From positions 645,001-709,000 of the forward strand of contig JANEZZ010000468.1 in NCBI GenBank assembly GCA_026122225.1: a stretch of DNA of 64,000 nucleotides, in the 5' to 3' direction. Positions 1-11,213 of the stretch are shown piece after piece. The position numbers and the translations under genes were made by a program. This stretch comes from Heloderma charlesbogerti (lineage: Eukaryota > Chordata > Lepidosauria > Squamata > Helodermatidae). Under the pieces are notes generated by a model. The model was not told the origin of the DNA. It made no database searches and worked only from the letters and a program-made list of their open reading frames with translations. Numbering within the stretch: the stretch's first letter is position 1; every line of letters starts with the position of its first letter.

Positions 1-3000
1 CAAAGCTAAAAGAGATGACGCTGGAAGATGTCCAATATACTCAGGTCGGAAGGTGTCCAATATGCTACTGGGGAAGAGCAGAGGGAATTTCCAAGTAGCG
101 CCAGAAAGAGTGAAGCAGCTGGGCCAAAGCCGAAAGGACACTCAGCTGTGGATGTGTCTGGTGGTGAAAAGAAAATCCGATGCTGTAAAGAACAATATTG
201 TTTAGGAACCTGGAATGTCAGATCAATGAATCAAGGTAAGCTGGAGGTGGTCAAACATGAGATGGCAAGATTGAACATCGACATCTTGGGAATCAGCGAA
301 CTAAAATGGACAGGCATGGGTGAATTTAATTCAGGTGACCATCATATCTACTACTGTGGGCAAGAATCCCTTAGAAGAAATGGAGTAGCACTCATAGTCA
401 ACAAAAGGGTGGGAAAAGCAGTACTGGGCTACAATCTTAAAAACGATAGAATTATCTCAGTACGAATCCAAGGCAAACCATTCAACATCACAGTAATTCA
501 AGTCTATGCCCCAACCATTGCTGCCGAAGAAGCTGAGGCTGATCGGTTCTATGAAGACCTACAACACCTTCTATAACTAACACCAAAAAAAGATGTCCTC
601 TTCATCATAGGGGATTGGAATGCTAAAGTAGGAAGTCAAGAAATCACTGGGATAACAGGCAGGCATGGCCTTGGTGTACAAAATGAAGCAGGACAAAGGC
701 TAATAGAGTTTTGCCAAGAGAACACGCTGATCATAGCAAACACTCTTTTCCAACAGCACAAGAGACGACTCTACACATGGACATCACCAGATGGTAAATA
801 TCGAAATCAGATTGATTATGTCCTTTGCAGCCAAAGATGGAGAAGCTCTATACAGTCAGTAAAAACAAGATCTGGAGCTGACTGTGGCTCAGATCATGAG
901 CTTCTTGTTGCAAAATTTCGGCTTAAATTGAAGAACGTAGGGAAAACCACTAAACCATTCAGGTATGACCTAAATCATATCCCTCATGAATATACAGTGG
1001 AGGTGAGGAATAGATTTCAGGGATTAGACCTGATAGACAGAGTGCCTGAGGAACTATGGACGGAGGTCCGTAACATTGTTCAGGAGGCAGCAACAAAATC
1101 CATCCCAAAGAAAAAGAAATGCAAGAAAGCCAAGTGGCTGTCTGAGGAGGCTTTACAAGTAGCTGAGGAAAGAAGGGAAGCGAAAAGCAAAGGAGAAAGG
1201 GGAAGATATACCCAACTGAATGCAGAGTTCCAGAGAATAGCAAGGAGAGACAAGAAGGCCTTGTTAAATGAACAATGCAAAGAAACCGAGGAAAACAACA
1301 GAATGGGAAAGACTAGAGATCTCTTCAAGAAAATCGGAGATCTCAAGGGAACGTTTTGTGCAAAGATGGGCATGATAAAGGACAAAGAAGGCAGGGACCT
1401 AACAGAAGCAGAGGAGATTAAGAAGAGGTGGCAAGAATACACAGAAGAACTATACAGGAAAGATCTGAATGTCCCTGATAGCCATGATAGTGCGGTCACT
1501 GAACTTGAGCCGGACATCCTAGAGAGTGAAGTCAAGTGGGCCTTAGGAAGCATTACTAACAACAAAGCTAGCGGAGATGACAGTATTCCAGCTGAGCTAT
1601 TTAAAATCCTAAAAGATGATGCTGTTAAAGTGCTGCATTCAATATGCCAACAAATTTGGAACACTCAACAGTGGCCGCAAGACTGGAAAAGGTCAGTTTA
1701 CATTCCAATTCCAAAGAAGGGCAACGCCAAAGAGTGTTCAAACTACCGCACTATTGCGCTCATTTCACATGCCAGCAAGGTGATGCTCAAAATCCTACAA
1801 GCTAGGCTTCAGCAGTATGCGAACCGAGAACTACCGGAAGTACCAGCTGGGTTTCGAAGAGGCAGAGGAACTAGAGATCAAATCGCCAACATTCTCTGGA
1901 TCATGGAGAAAGCAAGAGAATTCCAGAAAAACGTCTATTTCTGCTTCATTGACTACGCTAAAGCATTTGATTGTGTGGATCACAACAAACTGTGGCAAAT
2001 TCTGAAAGTGATGGGAGTACCAGACCACCTTACCTGTCTCCTGAGAAACCTGTACGAGGGTCAAGAAGCAACAGTAAGAACCAGACATGGAACAACCGAG
2101 TGGTTCAAAATTGGGAATGGAGTACGACAAGGCTGCATATTGTCACCCTGCTTATTTAACTTATATGCAGAGTACATCATGAGAAATGCCGGGTTGGATG
2201 AATCACAGGTCGGAATTAAGATTGCTGGGAGAATTATCAACAACCTCCGATATGCAGACGATACCACCCTAATGGCAGAAAGCGTTGAGGATCTAAAGAG
2301 CCTCTTGTTGAGGGTGAAAGAGGAGAGTGCAAAAGCTGGTTTGAAACTCAACATTAAAAAAACGAAGATCATGGCATCTGGCCCCATCACTTCCTGGAGT
2401 ATAGAAGGGGAAGAAATGGAAGCAGTGACAGATTTTACTTTCTTGGGCTCCAAGATCACCGCAGATGGTGACTGTAGCCATGAAATTAAAAGACGCTTGC
2501 TCCTTGGGAGGAAAGCTATGGCAAACCTAGACAGCATAGTAAGAAGCAGAGACATCACCTTGCCGACAAAGGTCCGTCTAATCAAAGCTATGGTTTTCCC
2601 AGTAGTAATGTATGGCTGTGAGAGCTGGACTATAAGGAAGGCTGAGCGCCGAAGAATTGATTCTTTCGAACTATGGTGCTGGAGAAGACTCTTACGAGTC
2701 CCCTGGACTGCAAGGAGGTCAAATCAGTCCATCCTAAAGGAAATCAAGCCTGACTGTTCATTGGAAGGACAGATACTGAAGCTGAAGCTCACATATTTTG
2801 GCCACCTAATGCGAAGAGAAAACTCACTGGAAAAGACCCTGATGCTGGGAAAGACTGAAGGCAAAAGGAGAAGGGGACGGCAGAGGATGAGATGGCTAGA
2901 TAGCATCACCGATGCAATGAATATGAACTTGAGCACACTCCGGGAGAGAGTGCAGGACAGGAATGCCTGGCGTGCTATTGTCCATGGGGTCACGAAGAGT

Positions 3001-3032
3001 CGGACACGACTGAACGACTGAACAACAACAAC
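1..3032 (+). mobile_element. BovB (RTE-clade) LINE, nearly full coding length
   Basis: A non-LTR retrotransposon that would copy itself by target-primed reverse transcription. One reading frame encodes an apurinic-like endonuclease, then a reverse transcriptase, then a C-terminal region. The element ends with an (AAC)n tail at about 3021-3032, typical of BovB. The window edge or a 5' truncation removes its 5' UTR; the minus-strand copy at 9001-10240 carries additional 5' sequence. I recognise the protein as BovB from long stretches of its RT domain. A second, truncated copy follows immediately downstream. BovB is established as widespread in squamates and as a horizontally transferred element. 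Confidence 0.95.
28..3021 (+). pseudogene. BovB endonuclease/reverse-transcriptase ORF with one in-frame stop
   Basis: Positions 28-576 and 928-3021 are in the same frame, and the stretch between them (577-927) is also open and BovB-like. The whole 998-codon frame is interrupted only by TAA at 574-576 (codon 183). The minus-strand copy has a glutamine codon at the matching place, so this is probably a CAA to TAA change. Endonuclease residues are visible at N63, E91, D196/N198 and the SDH triad (D289, H290). RT motif A has Asp at codon 642, and the YADD box begins at codon 742. The stop lies inside the endonuclease domain, so this copy should not make a complete enzyme. There is no frameshift. 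This is a mobile-element ORF, not a host gene. Confidence 0.9.
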
Positions 3033-3892
3033 ATCATGAGAAATGCCGGGTTGGATGAATCAGAGGTCGGAATTAAGATTGCTGGGAGAATTATCAACAA
3101 CCTCCGATATGCAGACGATACCACCCTAATGGCAGAAAGCGTTGAGGATCTAAAGAGCCTCTTGTTGAGGGTGAAAGAGGAGAGTGCAAAAGCTGGTTTG
3201 AAACTCAACATTAAAAAAACGAAGATCATGGCATCTGGCCCTATCACTTCCTGGCATATAGAAGGGGAAGAAATGGAAGCAGTGACAGATTTTACTTTCT
3301 TGGGCTCCAAGATCACCGCAGACGGTGACTGTAGCCATGAAATTAAAAGACGCTTGCTCCTTGGGAGGAAAGCTATGGCAAACCTAGACAGCATAGTAAG
3401 AAGCAGAGACATCACCTTGCCGACAACGGTCCGTCTAATCAAAGCTATGGTTTTCTCAGTAGTAATGTATGGCTGTGAGAGCTGGACTATAAGGAAGGCT
3501 GAGCGCCGAAGAATTGATGCTTTCGAACTGTGGTGCTGGAGAAGACTCTTACGAGTCCCCTGGACTGCAAGGAGGTCAAATCAGTCCATCCTAAAGGAAA
3601 TCAACCCTGAGTGCTCACTGGAAGGACAGATACTGAAGCTGAAGCTCAAATATTTTGGCCACCTAATGCAAAGAGAAAACTCTCTGGAAAAGATCCTGAT
3701 GCTGGGAAAGACTGAAGGCAAAAGGAGAAGGGGACGGCAGAGGATGAGATGGCTAGATAGCATCACGGATGCAATGAATATGAACTTGAGCACACTCCGG
3801 GAGAGAGCGCAGGACAGGAAGGCCTGGCGTGCTATGGTCCATGGGGTCACGAAGAGTTGGACACGACTGAATGACTGAACAACAACAAACAA
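3033..3892 (+). mobile_element. 5'-truncated BovB copy, directly abutting the first
   Basis: This segment repeats the sequence from about 2174 onward of the preceding copy, in the same orientation, and ends in its own AAC-rich tail. It starts right after the AAC tail of the first copy, with no host DNA between. It encodes an open 280-codon fragment (3036-3878) containing the YADD box and the C-terminal region. It differs from the first copy at scattered bases and residues (for example PDCSLEG versus PECSLEG), so it is not an exact assembly repeat. Tandem integration, template jumping or recombination could each explain it. Confidence 0.9.
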
Positions 3893-4109
3893 TATTAGGA
3901 CTGCTGTCCTTTGTGTGTGGATTCTCAGTTAAATGGAGAAACCTGTGAATGACCCAAGGTAGTCCATTGGCAAAGGGATGTGATGGAAACAATCTAGACG
4001 TCCTTGCCCATGTTATCATATCAGTCATAGTAGTTAGCATTTATGTAGCCTTTTTCGGTGTGCTTCTCACACAGAACATTACTGCATTCCTCAGAGGCCT
4101 TTTGTAATT

Positions 4110-4178
4110 ATATACATACTTACCTGGGAACAAGCCCCATTGAACTCAGTGGGACTTACTTCTGAGTATGCATGCATA
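4110..4178. repeat. Palindromic MITE, family B (CCATTGAA-CTCAGTGGGA type)
   Basis: A short imperfect palindrome centred on the CCCATTGAACTCAGTGGGAC block, with arms resembling TTACCTGGGA and its complement. Further copies lie near 24692, 27600, 38973, 49726, 52485, 62866 and 62958. The ends often read GCAATCCTAT or TATAGGATTGC. I see no coding capacity. It is probably a non-autonomous DNA element, but the family name is not known to me. Confidence 0.6.
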
Positions 4179-4360
4179 AGAATGAGCTGTAAGGCAGAAG
4201 TGAGCAGACTTCAAGCCTGTGAGACTTCAAGCCTGTGGGATCGACTTTGTTTTTTTTACCAAGGCAGTTGAAAATAGTGGCTGGGACTGGAGTGGGTATG
4301 GGAGGAGGAGCTAGATGCAAAATGCTGGGTAAGGAAAGGAGCTAATGATCTAGCAGCCTT

Positions 4361-4452
4361 CCCTGATCTGGAGCCTTTCAGATGTGTTAGACTGCAGTTC
4401 CCATAATTCCCAGCCTAAGAGTTGCAGTCCAACACATCTGGAGGACCCCAGG
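4361..4452. repeat. Palindromic MITE, family A (decayed, short)
   Basis: The left arm has the AGATGTGTTAGACTGCAGTT block and the right arm its approximate complement ending in CCAACACATCTGGAGG. This is the commonest palindromic repeat in the window, with a consensus of CAACCTGGTGCCCTCCAGATG at each end and an ACTCCCAT core. The copy here is shortened. Confidence 0.65.
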
Positions 4453-4514
4453 TTGTAGAAGACTGATCTACTGCATCTCATGAGCCATTGATTGGGGTGC
4501 CTGCATATCCCATG

Positions 4515-4712
4515 GGACAGAACTGTAGCTCAGTGGGTAGAGCACCTGCTTTCCATGCAGAAGGTCCTAGGTTCAATCACAAGCATCTCCAGGTAGGGCT
4601 AGAAATATTCGTGCCTGAAACCCCGGAGAGCTGCTGCCAATCAATATCCACACTACTGGCCTAGATGAACCAATGTTCTGACTCGGCATAAAGCGGCTTC
4701 TTATGTTCCTAT
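4515..4712 (+). mobile_element. tRNA-derived SINE (family 1)
   Basis: The head is tRNA-like, with a box A match (TGTAGCTCAGTGG, near 4524) and a box B-like GGTTCAATCA near 4570. A tRNA-unrelated body follows (GAGAGCTGCTGCCA), and the 3' end reads GGCTTCTTATGTTCC. Other copies are near 12930, 29237 (-), 40048 (-), 42624 and 57311. It does not fold as a functional tRNA. Confidence 0.8.
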
Positions 4713-5158
4713 CCAAAACTACATCTGAGTTACTATAGATCAGGGTTTCTAACAGAGATCTAAAACTGGCTAGCAGAACCGCACAAAGACTCAGTCAGAG
4801 GCAACTACCTTACTGGTGAGGAGCCCTGAGGCTGGGGGAAAAATGACTGCGACAAGGCCAGCCATAGCAAGGAATTCATTTTAGTTTTATCTTGCATTTT
4901 TCCTTGCTATTGTTAAACTATTGCTAGTCAGGACCCCTTGCCAATCTACTGGAAATCACCCAGAAATCTGCCTTCTGCCTGCCCCTGCTGTAAGGTAACT
5001 AAATATTATTTATTCCTGGACTGCAGCTGGAAGACTGAGAGGGACAGGCTTGTCTACAGGCCACCTAGTGAGTTGATGGCAGAGACAGAATTCCAAGGAG
5101 GGGCTTCCACATTTGTGGCTCAGTCTTTGAGCCACTACATGACATCAGTGTAACTAGA
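4713..5158. other. No gene or clear repeat recognised
   Basis: A 71-codon open frame at 4938-5153 has no recognisable domain and no splice or start context. I see nothing supportable here. Confidence 0.4.
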
Positions 5159-5299
5159 GCAGCCTTTCCCAACCTGGCACCCTCCAGATGTGTTGGACTG
5201 CAACTCCTAGCATCCCCTAGGCAGCAAGCCAACCATGGCTGGGAATAATGAGAGTTTCAGTCAGGCACATCTGGAGGGCACCAGGTAGGGGGAAGCTGA
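5159..5299. repeat. Palindromic MITE, family A
   Basis: Arms of about 60 bp are complementary. The left begins CAGCCTTTCCCAACCTGGCA and the right ends CATCTGGAGGGCACCAGG. The central part resembles CCAACCATGGCTGGGAATAA. Confidence 0.85.
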
Positions 5300-6140
5300 G
5301 GCAGGGGTTCTTATTTCAGGATAACAGCCTCTGGGTCTTGCTTGTGTTATCAGGCTATATATGGCTTCCGAGTATGCCCTCTCCGTCCCAGAGCTCTTCT
5401 TGACTGTGGCAGCTGTGCCTCTTTAAGGGTTTTGTCAGCTTGGTGCCAGTTTTGCCGGGACAGCATGGAATGCCTCTGCTTGCCCTCACACCTCCCTCTC
5501 TGTTCTCTGTGCCTTGGTGCCATGCACTCCCCATAACACATGCCTGACATAAACAGAGCTATGTGCCTACAGAGCAACTGTGGCTTGCCCATAGCCTCTG
5601 CTTCAAACAGGGTGCCAGATCAAGGCAGGTGTAGGAAGGGGCTGCCAAAGCTGATTGCTGGAGAGAAAAGGCAGTAGGACATACAGGGATAAATAATAAG
5701 GGCGCACTGTGAGGAATGGAGTGGTGCGGGAACAGGTGCCGCAGGAGTCCGAGAGACACAAAGAGCCTCTTGTCTGTTGTCCAGATCTGTGGAACAAAAC
5801 AAATGCCATTCTTCCTAAACTTTAGGGTGGGTCATGTGTAACTGAAAGCCAGTCAACAATGCAGAGGCAAAGTTTCCTCTCTTGAAACCCTCTTGCTTTA
5901 TTGCTCTATAATAAAAGAAACGTCTTTTCCACCACAGTCTCTGCGCCCTTTCTTGTTACTTCCAAGGCACTAAAATAAAGCAGGGTCCTTCCTCAAGGTG
6001 GGCAGATAGGAGTGATGAGCTTACACTCCCAACTGGAATAAATGGGTTTATCTTTGTGGACAAACAGATGGTGGTGGGGAGACACAACACTTTTGTGTAT
6101 ATATTTCCAAAACGCTGATAAATCAAGGGCACTGTCTGTA
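5300..6140. other. Unassigned DNA, no gene recognised
   Basis: Several short open frames overlap on both strands between 5342 and 5809, with no recognised domain. The stretch is low in obvious repeats. A non-coding first exon of SOX13 could lie in such a place, but the sequence alone does not show it. Confidence 0.35.
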
Positions 6141-6269
6141 ACAGCCTTTGCCAATCTGGTGCCCTCCCAATGTTTTAGACTATAACCCCCATATCTGCAG
6201 GCACCATGTTGGCTGTGGAGGATGGGGCTGTAGCCCAACACATCTAGAGGGCACTAGGATAGGGAAGTC
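6141..6269. repeat. Palindromic MITE, family A
   Basis: The left arm reads CAATCTGGTGCCCTCCCAAT and the right arm ends in ACACATCTAGAGGGCACTAGG. The two arms are complementary with mismatches. Confidence 0.8.
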
Positions 6270-6604
6270 TATTCTAGAAGGTACCCATTGTGTCTTCAGA
6301 AGATCTCTTACAAGCACCTTCTTCAGACAGATTAGTGTGTAGATAATATGCCCTTAATGAAGAACAGGAGCTTAAAGCACATGATCATTTTGGACAGTAC
6401 ATTCACAATTGCAGGGTTGTTCTTGATGGTGAATGTGCTTTGGCTTTTGGCTTTTGCGTGGTTCTCTGTTGGTACTACTGAGCCAATCCCTGTGCGTGTG
6501 AGTGTGGGCTTTACATTTGCATTCCAAACCAACTGAAGCACAAATTGATTTGAGTCTCACATTTGATGGTATCCCCTAGATTAGCACTTGGCTAATGTCA
6601 GCAA

Positions 6605-6974
6605 TTCGAACTGTGGTGCTGGAGAAGACTCTTACGAGTCCCCTGGACTGCAAGGAGGTCAAATCAGTCCATCCTAAAGGAAATCAACCCTGAGTGCTCA
6701 TTGGAAGGACAGATACTGAAACTGAAGCTCACATATTTTGGCCACCTAATGCGAAGAGAAAACTCTCTGGAAAAGACCCTGATGTTGGGAAAGACTGAAG
6801 GCAAAAGGAGAAGGGGACGGCAGAGGATGAGATGGCTAGATAGCATCACCACCGATGCAATGGATATGAACTTGAGCACGCTCTGGGAGAGAGCGCAGGA
6901 CAGGAAGGCCTGGCGTGCTATGGTCCATGGGGTCACGAAGAGTCGGACACGACTGAACGACTGAACAACAACAG
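6605..6974 (+). mobile_element. 5'-truncated BovB 3' end
   Basis: It matches the last ~370 bp of the first BovB copy, from the FELWCWRRLLRVPW region to the AAC tail. The coding fragment 6701-6964 carries an extra ACC codon (SITTDAM instead of SITDAM). It is an ordinary dead-on-arrival insertion. Confidence 0.95.
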
Positions 6975-7671
6975 TGTAAGCAACCCCTCAGTACTAGCGA
7001 AGAACAATTTCTTCCTCTCACTCCGTCACACCCTGGCCTTGCTAGATGCAGTGCGAAATGGTACAAAACCTTTCTAGATCCAAAACTTGGAAGTGTTGGA
7101 CTACAAGGAGCCAGGAAGGTTTTTGTTGTTGCTGAGCAAGTGCAAAAAACATACATGTCTGTGAAAATGAGGGCAGAACACTTAATGAGAGAACTTAAGG
7201 AAGCCCCAGGTTTATTTTCTTCTTGCATATTCAAGTTTGATGGCTAGTCAGTCAACAGTTGCTTTGAGAACAAAGGAGGACCCTGGGTAGGTCTGTGAAA
7301 TGGATAGAACTTTGCTGTATTATGGCCTCTTCACACATGACACGTTTTAGGAGTACATCTAAATGTAAAGTATGAATGAGACAAATAAGTGTTTGAAAAC
7401 ACAGGTGTCATCCTGATTCGGTAGCAATGAGCCAGGCTTGGCTGCAGCTCCTTGTCAAATGTGCATGCAGTGGCAAACGCACGTCAGTGGCTACATATGT
7501 GAAATGGCCCACCTTTTAGCAAAAAATAAAGCTTATGGGCTATACAGGTTGCAAATATATGAGAGACAGAGTGGCAAAGAAAATATAACATCATTAGGCA
7601 TTTCTTTGTTTCCAAGAGTGGCTAAGTAAGTGGATCTCCAGCCTGCCTGAGAGTGTTGCATGATTCTAAAT
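6975..7671. other. Unassigned DNA
   Basis: No gene, RNA or repeat that I can name. Open frames here are short and lack domains. Confidence 0.35.
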
Positions 7672-8012
7672 CAGGGGTGCAGAATCTCAGTCCTGGGGTT
7701 CAAATCTGGTCCACCTGGGGTCCCAGCCTGGCCCTCTGGTGTTCTCCATATGGCTACGCCCCCTTTCCCCTTACCACCGATTGTTTCATAGTTTCCCTGC
7801 TTTTGTGCAGTTTTTTCTCATTCTAAAAGGTTGAAATGCCTCTCCTAGGGCTTAGTTACTGGCAGTGAGAGCTTTAAGCTGCAATTTGCTGGTATTGTTA
7901 TTTTGGCCTCACTCCTTTTGCCTTTGGCCCTGCCCAGCACTGGAATGCAACCCCCAAGAGCTGGTCTGAAATGTAATTCAGCCCTTGGGCTGAAAGGGGT
8001 TCAACACCCTTG
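7672..8012. repeat. hAT-like non-autonomous element (CAGGGGTGCAGAA ends)
   Basis: It begins CAGGGGTGCAGAA and ends with an approximate complement (GGTTCAACACCCTTG). Related elements lie at 49156, 59147 and 60926. Terminal inverted repeats beginning CAGGGGT are typical of hAT elements; that class assignment is an inference. Confidence 0.65.
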
Positions 8013-8724
8013 CTCTAAATGTTTACACAGCATCTTTAAGTCCAATTGATTCAATAAAAGATGTCATCTTAACCTTTTCTAGGAGTCTCATTTCATGGAA
8101 CCACTGTGAGAACGCAGGCTTGTTGTAGAGCAAGAACCTAGATCAAGATCTAGCAGTAGATGTCTCATAAATGTCTGGATGATTTGCAGTAGGTTGGCAA
8201 GGGCTTCTGATTCGCATATGTTTGTTTGTTTCTTGTGTTTGTTAAATACCTAATAAAATAGATTGTGCTAGGCATTGTACAGTGCAATTTAAAATATAAT
8301 AGTAACATAATAAAACTACAACAAGATTGCAGTAAAACAATAAAATCCAGCATGATGTCATACTTAGTAGTCATATTCTGACACAATAACATGATAAAAT
8401 ATAATACAGAAACAAAACTAAAACCATCAAAAGGTACAAGAGCTAAAGCTAGTGGTGTAGTGGAAAGAGGACTTGCATGGTTGAAGAGCTGGGACTTTTC
8501 AATTAGCACTGATGATGATGTCATGTTCCACTCCCCTCAGACGTCCCTGTTCCCACTGAACTTACCTGCCATCCTCACATTAGCTGGGGGGAAATAGATT
8601 TTCCAAGCAACTATATATAGTTCTGAGCTATCCCAGTTGTAATGCAAAGTAATTTGGGATGGCCTGGTCTTAAATAGGCAATTAAGATCCAAATGACTTA
8701 CTTCTGGTGGAGATGAAAATGCTA

Positions 8725-8753
8725 GAACTCCTGTCTGTCTGTCTGTCTGTCTG
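8725..8753. repeat. (CTGT)n microsatellite
   Basis: Short run of CTGT units. Confidence 0.85.
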
Positions 8754-9000
8754 CTTTTGGGGACTCTCCTTGGGGGCATGGTTATGCAAACTGCTGTGAG
8801 GCTCTTCAAAATTTAGCACTATACCACTGGCTAAAGCCATACTGTCGGGACTAAAATAGTAGATCTTGAATACTCTAAAATACTAAAATGCTTAAAATGC
8901 CTGAAAGAACTGAAAAGTCTTAGCCTAGTGCCAGAGAAATAGTAATGTGGGTGCCAGGTGAGCTTTCATTGCTAGAGCATCTCAAAGCTGGAAGTTGTTG

Positions 9001-10240
9001 TTGTTCAGTTGTTCAGTCATGTCCGACTCTTCGTGACCCCATGGACCATAGCACGCCAGGCCTTCCTGTCCTGCGCTCCCTCCCGGAGTGTGCTCAAGTC
9101 CATATTCCTTGCCTGTTATCTCGGTGATTTCTTGACTTCCAACTTTATCATTCCAATCCCCTATGATGAAGAGCACATCTTTTTTTGGTGTTAGTTGTAG
9201 AAGGTGTTGTAGGTCTTCATAGAACTGATCAACCTCAGCTTCTTCGGCCTCAGTGGTTGGGGCATAGGCTTGAATTACTGTGATGTTGAATGGTTTGCCT
9301 TGGATTCGTACTGAGGAGCCAGTGTGGTGTAGTGGCAAGAGTGTTGGACTAGGAGCTGGGAGATCCGGGTTCTAGTCCCCACTCAGCCATGGAAGCTCAC
9401 TGGGTGACTTTGGGCCAGTCACAGACTCTCAGCCCAACCCACCTCACAGGGTTGTTGTTGTGAGGATAAAATGGAGAGGAGGAGGATAATTTCAGCCACC
9501 TTGGGTTCCTTGCAAGAGGAAAAAAGGCGGGGTATAAATGCAATAAATAAATAAATAAATCATTCTATCATTTTTAAGATTGTACCCCAGTACTGCTTTT
9601 CCCACCCTTTTGTTGACTATGAGTGCTACTCCATTTCTTCTAAGGGATTCTTGCCCACAGTAGTAGATATAATGGCCACCTGAATTAAATTTGCTCATGC
9701 TTGTCCATTTTAGTTCGCTGATGCCCAAGATGTCGATGTTCAATCTTGCCATCTCATGTTTGACCACCTCCAGCTTACCTTGATTCATTGATCTGACATT
9801 CCAGGTTCCTAAACAATATTGTTCTTTACAGCATCGGATTTTCTTTTCACCACCAGACACATCCACAGCTGGGTGTCCTTTCGGCTTGGGCCCAGCCACT
9901 TCACTCTTTCTGGCGCTACTTGGAAATTCCCTCTGCTCTTCCCCAGTAGTATATTGGACACCTTCCGACCTGAGGGGCTCATCTTCCGGCGTTATCTCTT
10001 TTAGCCTTGTGATACGTTCCATGGGGTTTTCTTGGCAAGAATACTGGAGTGGGTTGCCATTTCCTTCTCCAGTGGACCACATTTTGTCAGAACTCTCTGC
10101 CATGACCTGTCCGTCTTGGGTGGCCCTGCACGGCATAGCTTATGGCTTCACTGAGTTATGCAAGCCTCTTCGCCACAACAAGACAGTGATCCATGAAGGG
10201 GAAAGCTGGAAGACCACCCCACAAAAAGCCTTGTCTTGTG
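9001..10240 (-). mobile_element. BovB copy with internal deletion, interrupted by a SINE
   Basis: Read on the minus strand, this holds BovB 5' sequence (about 10240 to 10000) and the endonuclease start, then an inserted SINE (9316-9560), then more endonuclease. It jumps near 9112 straight to the last ~100 bp of the element and its (AAC)n end. Compared with the copy at position 1, about 2.27 kb (equivalent to about 660-2925) is missing. The 5' part extends further upstream than the copy at the window start. Confidence 0.9.
9316..9560 (+). mobile_element. tRNA-derived SINE (family 2) nested in BovB
   Basis: The head GAGCCAGTGTGGTGTAGTGG and a GGGTTCTAGTCCCC box B-like block are tRNA-like. The middle carries TGGGCCAGTCACAGACTCTC and the CTCACAGGGTTGTTG block. 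The 3' tail, GGGGTATAAATGCAATAAAT followed by AAAT units, looks like the L2 tails in this window rather than the (AAC)n tail of BovB. It splits the BovB endonuclease region at the equivalent of position ~455 of the first copy. Confidence 0.85.
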
Positions 10241-10249
10241 TTGGTACTT

Positions 10250-10950
10250 TTTGAACCTCCATTTTCTTAATGTATTTACTTATCTTTTCATACCTATTTT
10301 TGTTGATGCATCTATAATTGAGCATCTGTCTCTGACTGTGTGGACATCACTGTGTGTGTAAGTGGGGATGACTTAGATTGTTTATACAGGTTTAAAAGTG
10401 CCTAGTTATAACATGGATGAAAAGGTCAGAGAGGGGTGATTGGTTGATTTTGTAACTTTGCAAAAATCAAAAAAATCTAAATTGTGTTTTTTTAAAAAAA
10501 AAAGATCCTAAAGCTCTTTGCACACTAACAAGAGTTTCTACATAATGGTATTTGCAAGTGTTCTGTGCTCTGAATAAGAGTGCCAGTCACTTGAAAACCA
10601 CACATTCAAGGGCCTGATCCCTATTCCAATTAATGCTAGTCCATGAACTAGCAGCAGTCTTGACCCAGGGAAAAGAACTACCACTGCACTAAAATTGTGA
10701 CGACAGCTCTAAATCCCTGCCAAAGGAATTGCTTATATAATGAAGTGCTTCCTGTTGGGTTTCTAGGAAGTGCCCTTTTAATGCGTATTGCTAGTACATT
10801 AGCTTATGACAACCAGCCTGTAGTGTGCCACAAACTGCAGGCACTGTGTGTGGTGAAGTGGCATGGGAATGATCATTCCCTCTATTTCCAGTGCTCAGAG
10901 GTGGGTGTTGTTGCTTCTGTAGCAAAATTCAGACATGTGAGGGAGATATG
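10250..10950. other. Unassigned DNA
   Basis: No gene or RNA recognised. It contains an A-rich run near 10487-10503. Confidence 0.35.
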
Positions 10951-10954
10951 AGCA

Positions 10955-11213
10955 AGCTCAAGGAAACCCTAAGGTTTGTAGAAGTACAAAAAAACCTTAG
11001 GGGACAACCCCCCAGGGGGAGAGGACACCCAAAAACAAACCAGTGAGGACTGAGCATTCTTGGTGGCCACAGAATGCTGACTGACGGGGAGGGGGGCGGA
11101 ATGGGAAACCAGCTGGCAGGGGGAATGGAATGGAGTATTCTGCAGGAGGGCTTGAGTGACTGACTGAAACACTGATCAGAAGCACTCCATGCTGCAACAT
11201 TTTACTGCAGGTC
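10955..11213 (+). repeat. Unknown repeat U1, copy 1
   Basis: This starts near AACCCTAAGGTTTG and ends near GCAGGTCCCA. It shares order and sequence with 13348-13640: a run of A's, a CC-rich block, GAGCATTC/GAGCATGC, CCACAGAATG, GCAGGAGGG/GCTTGAACTC, and TTGCAAGTCC-like ends. I cannot assign a family. Confidence 0.55.

Noticed and set aside
5300..5810. Non-coding first exon of SOX13
   Set aside because: No splice donor, CpG block or homology lets me choose this place over others; transcript data would be needed.
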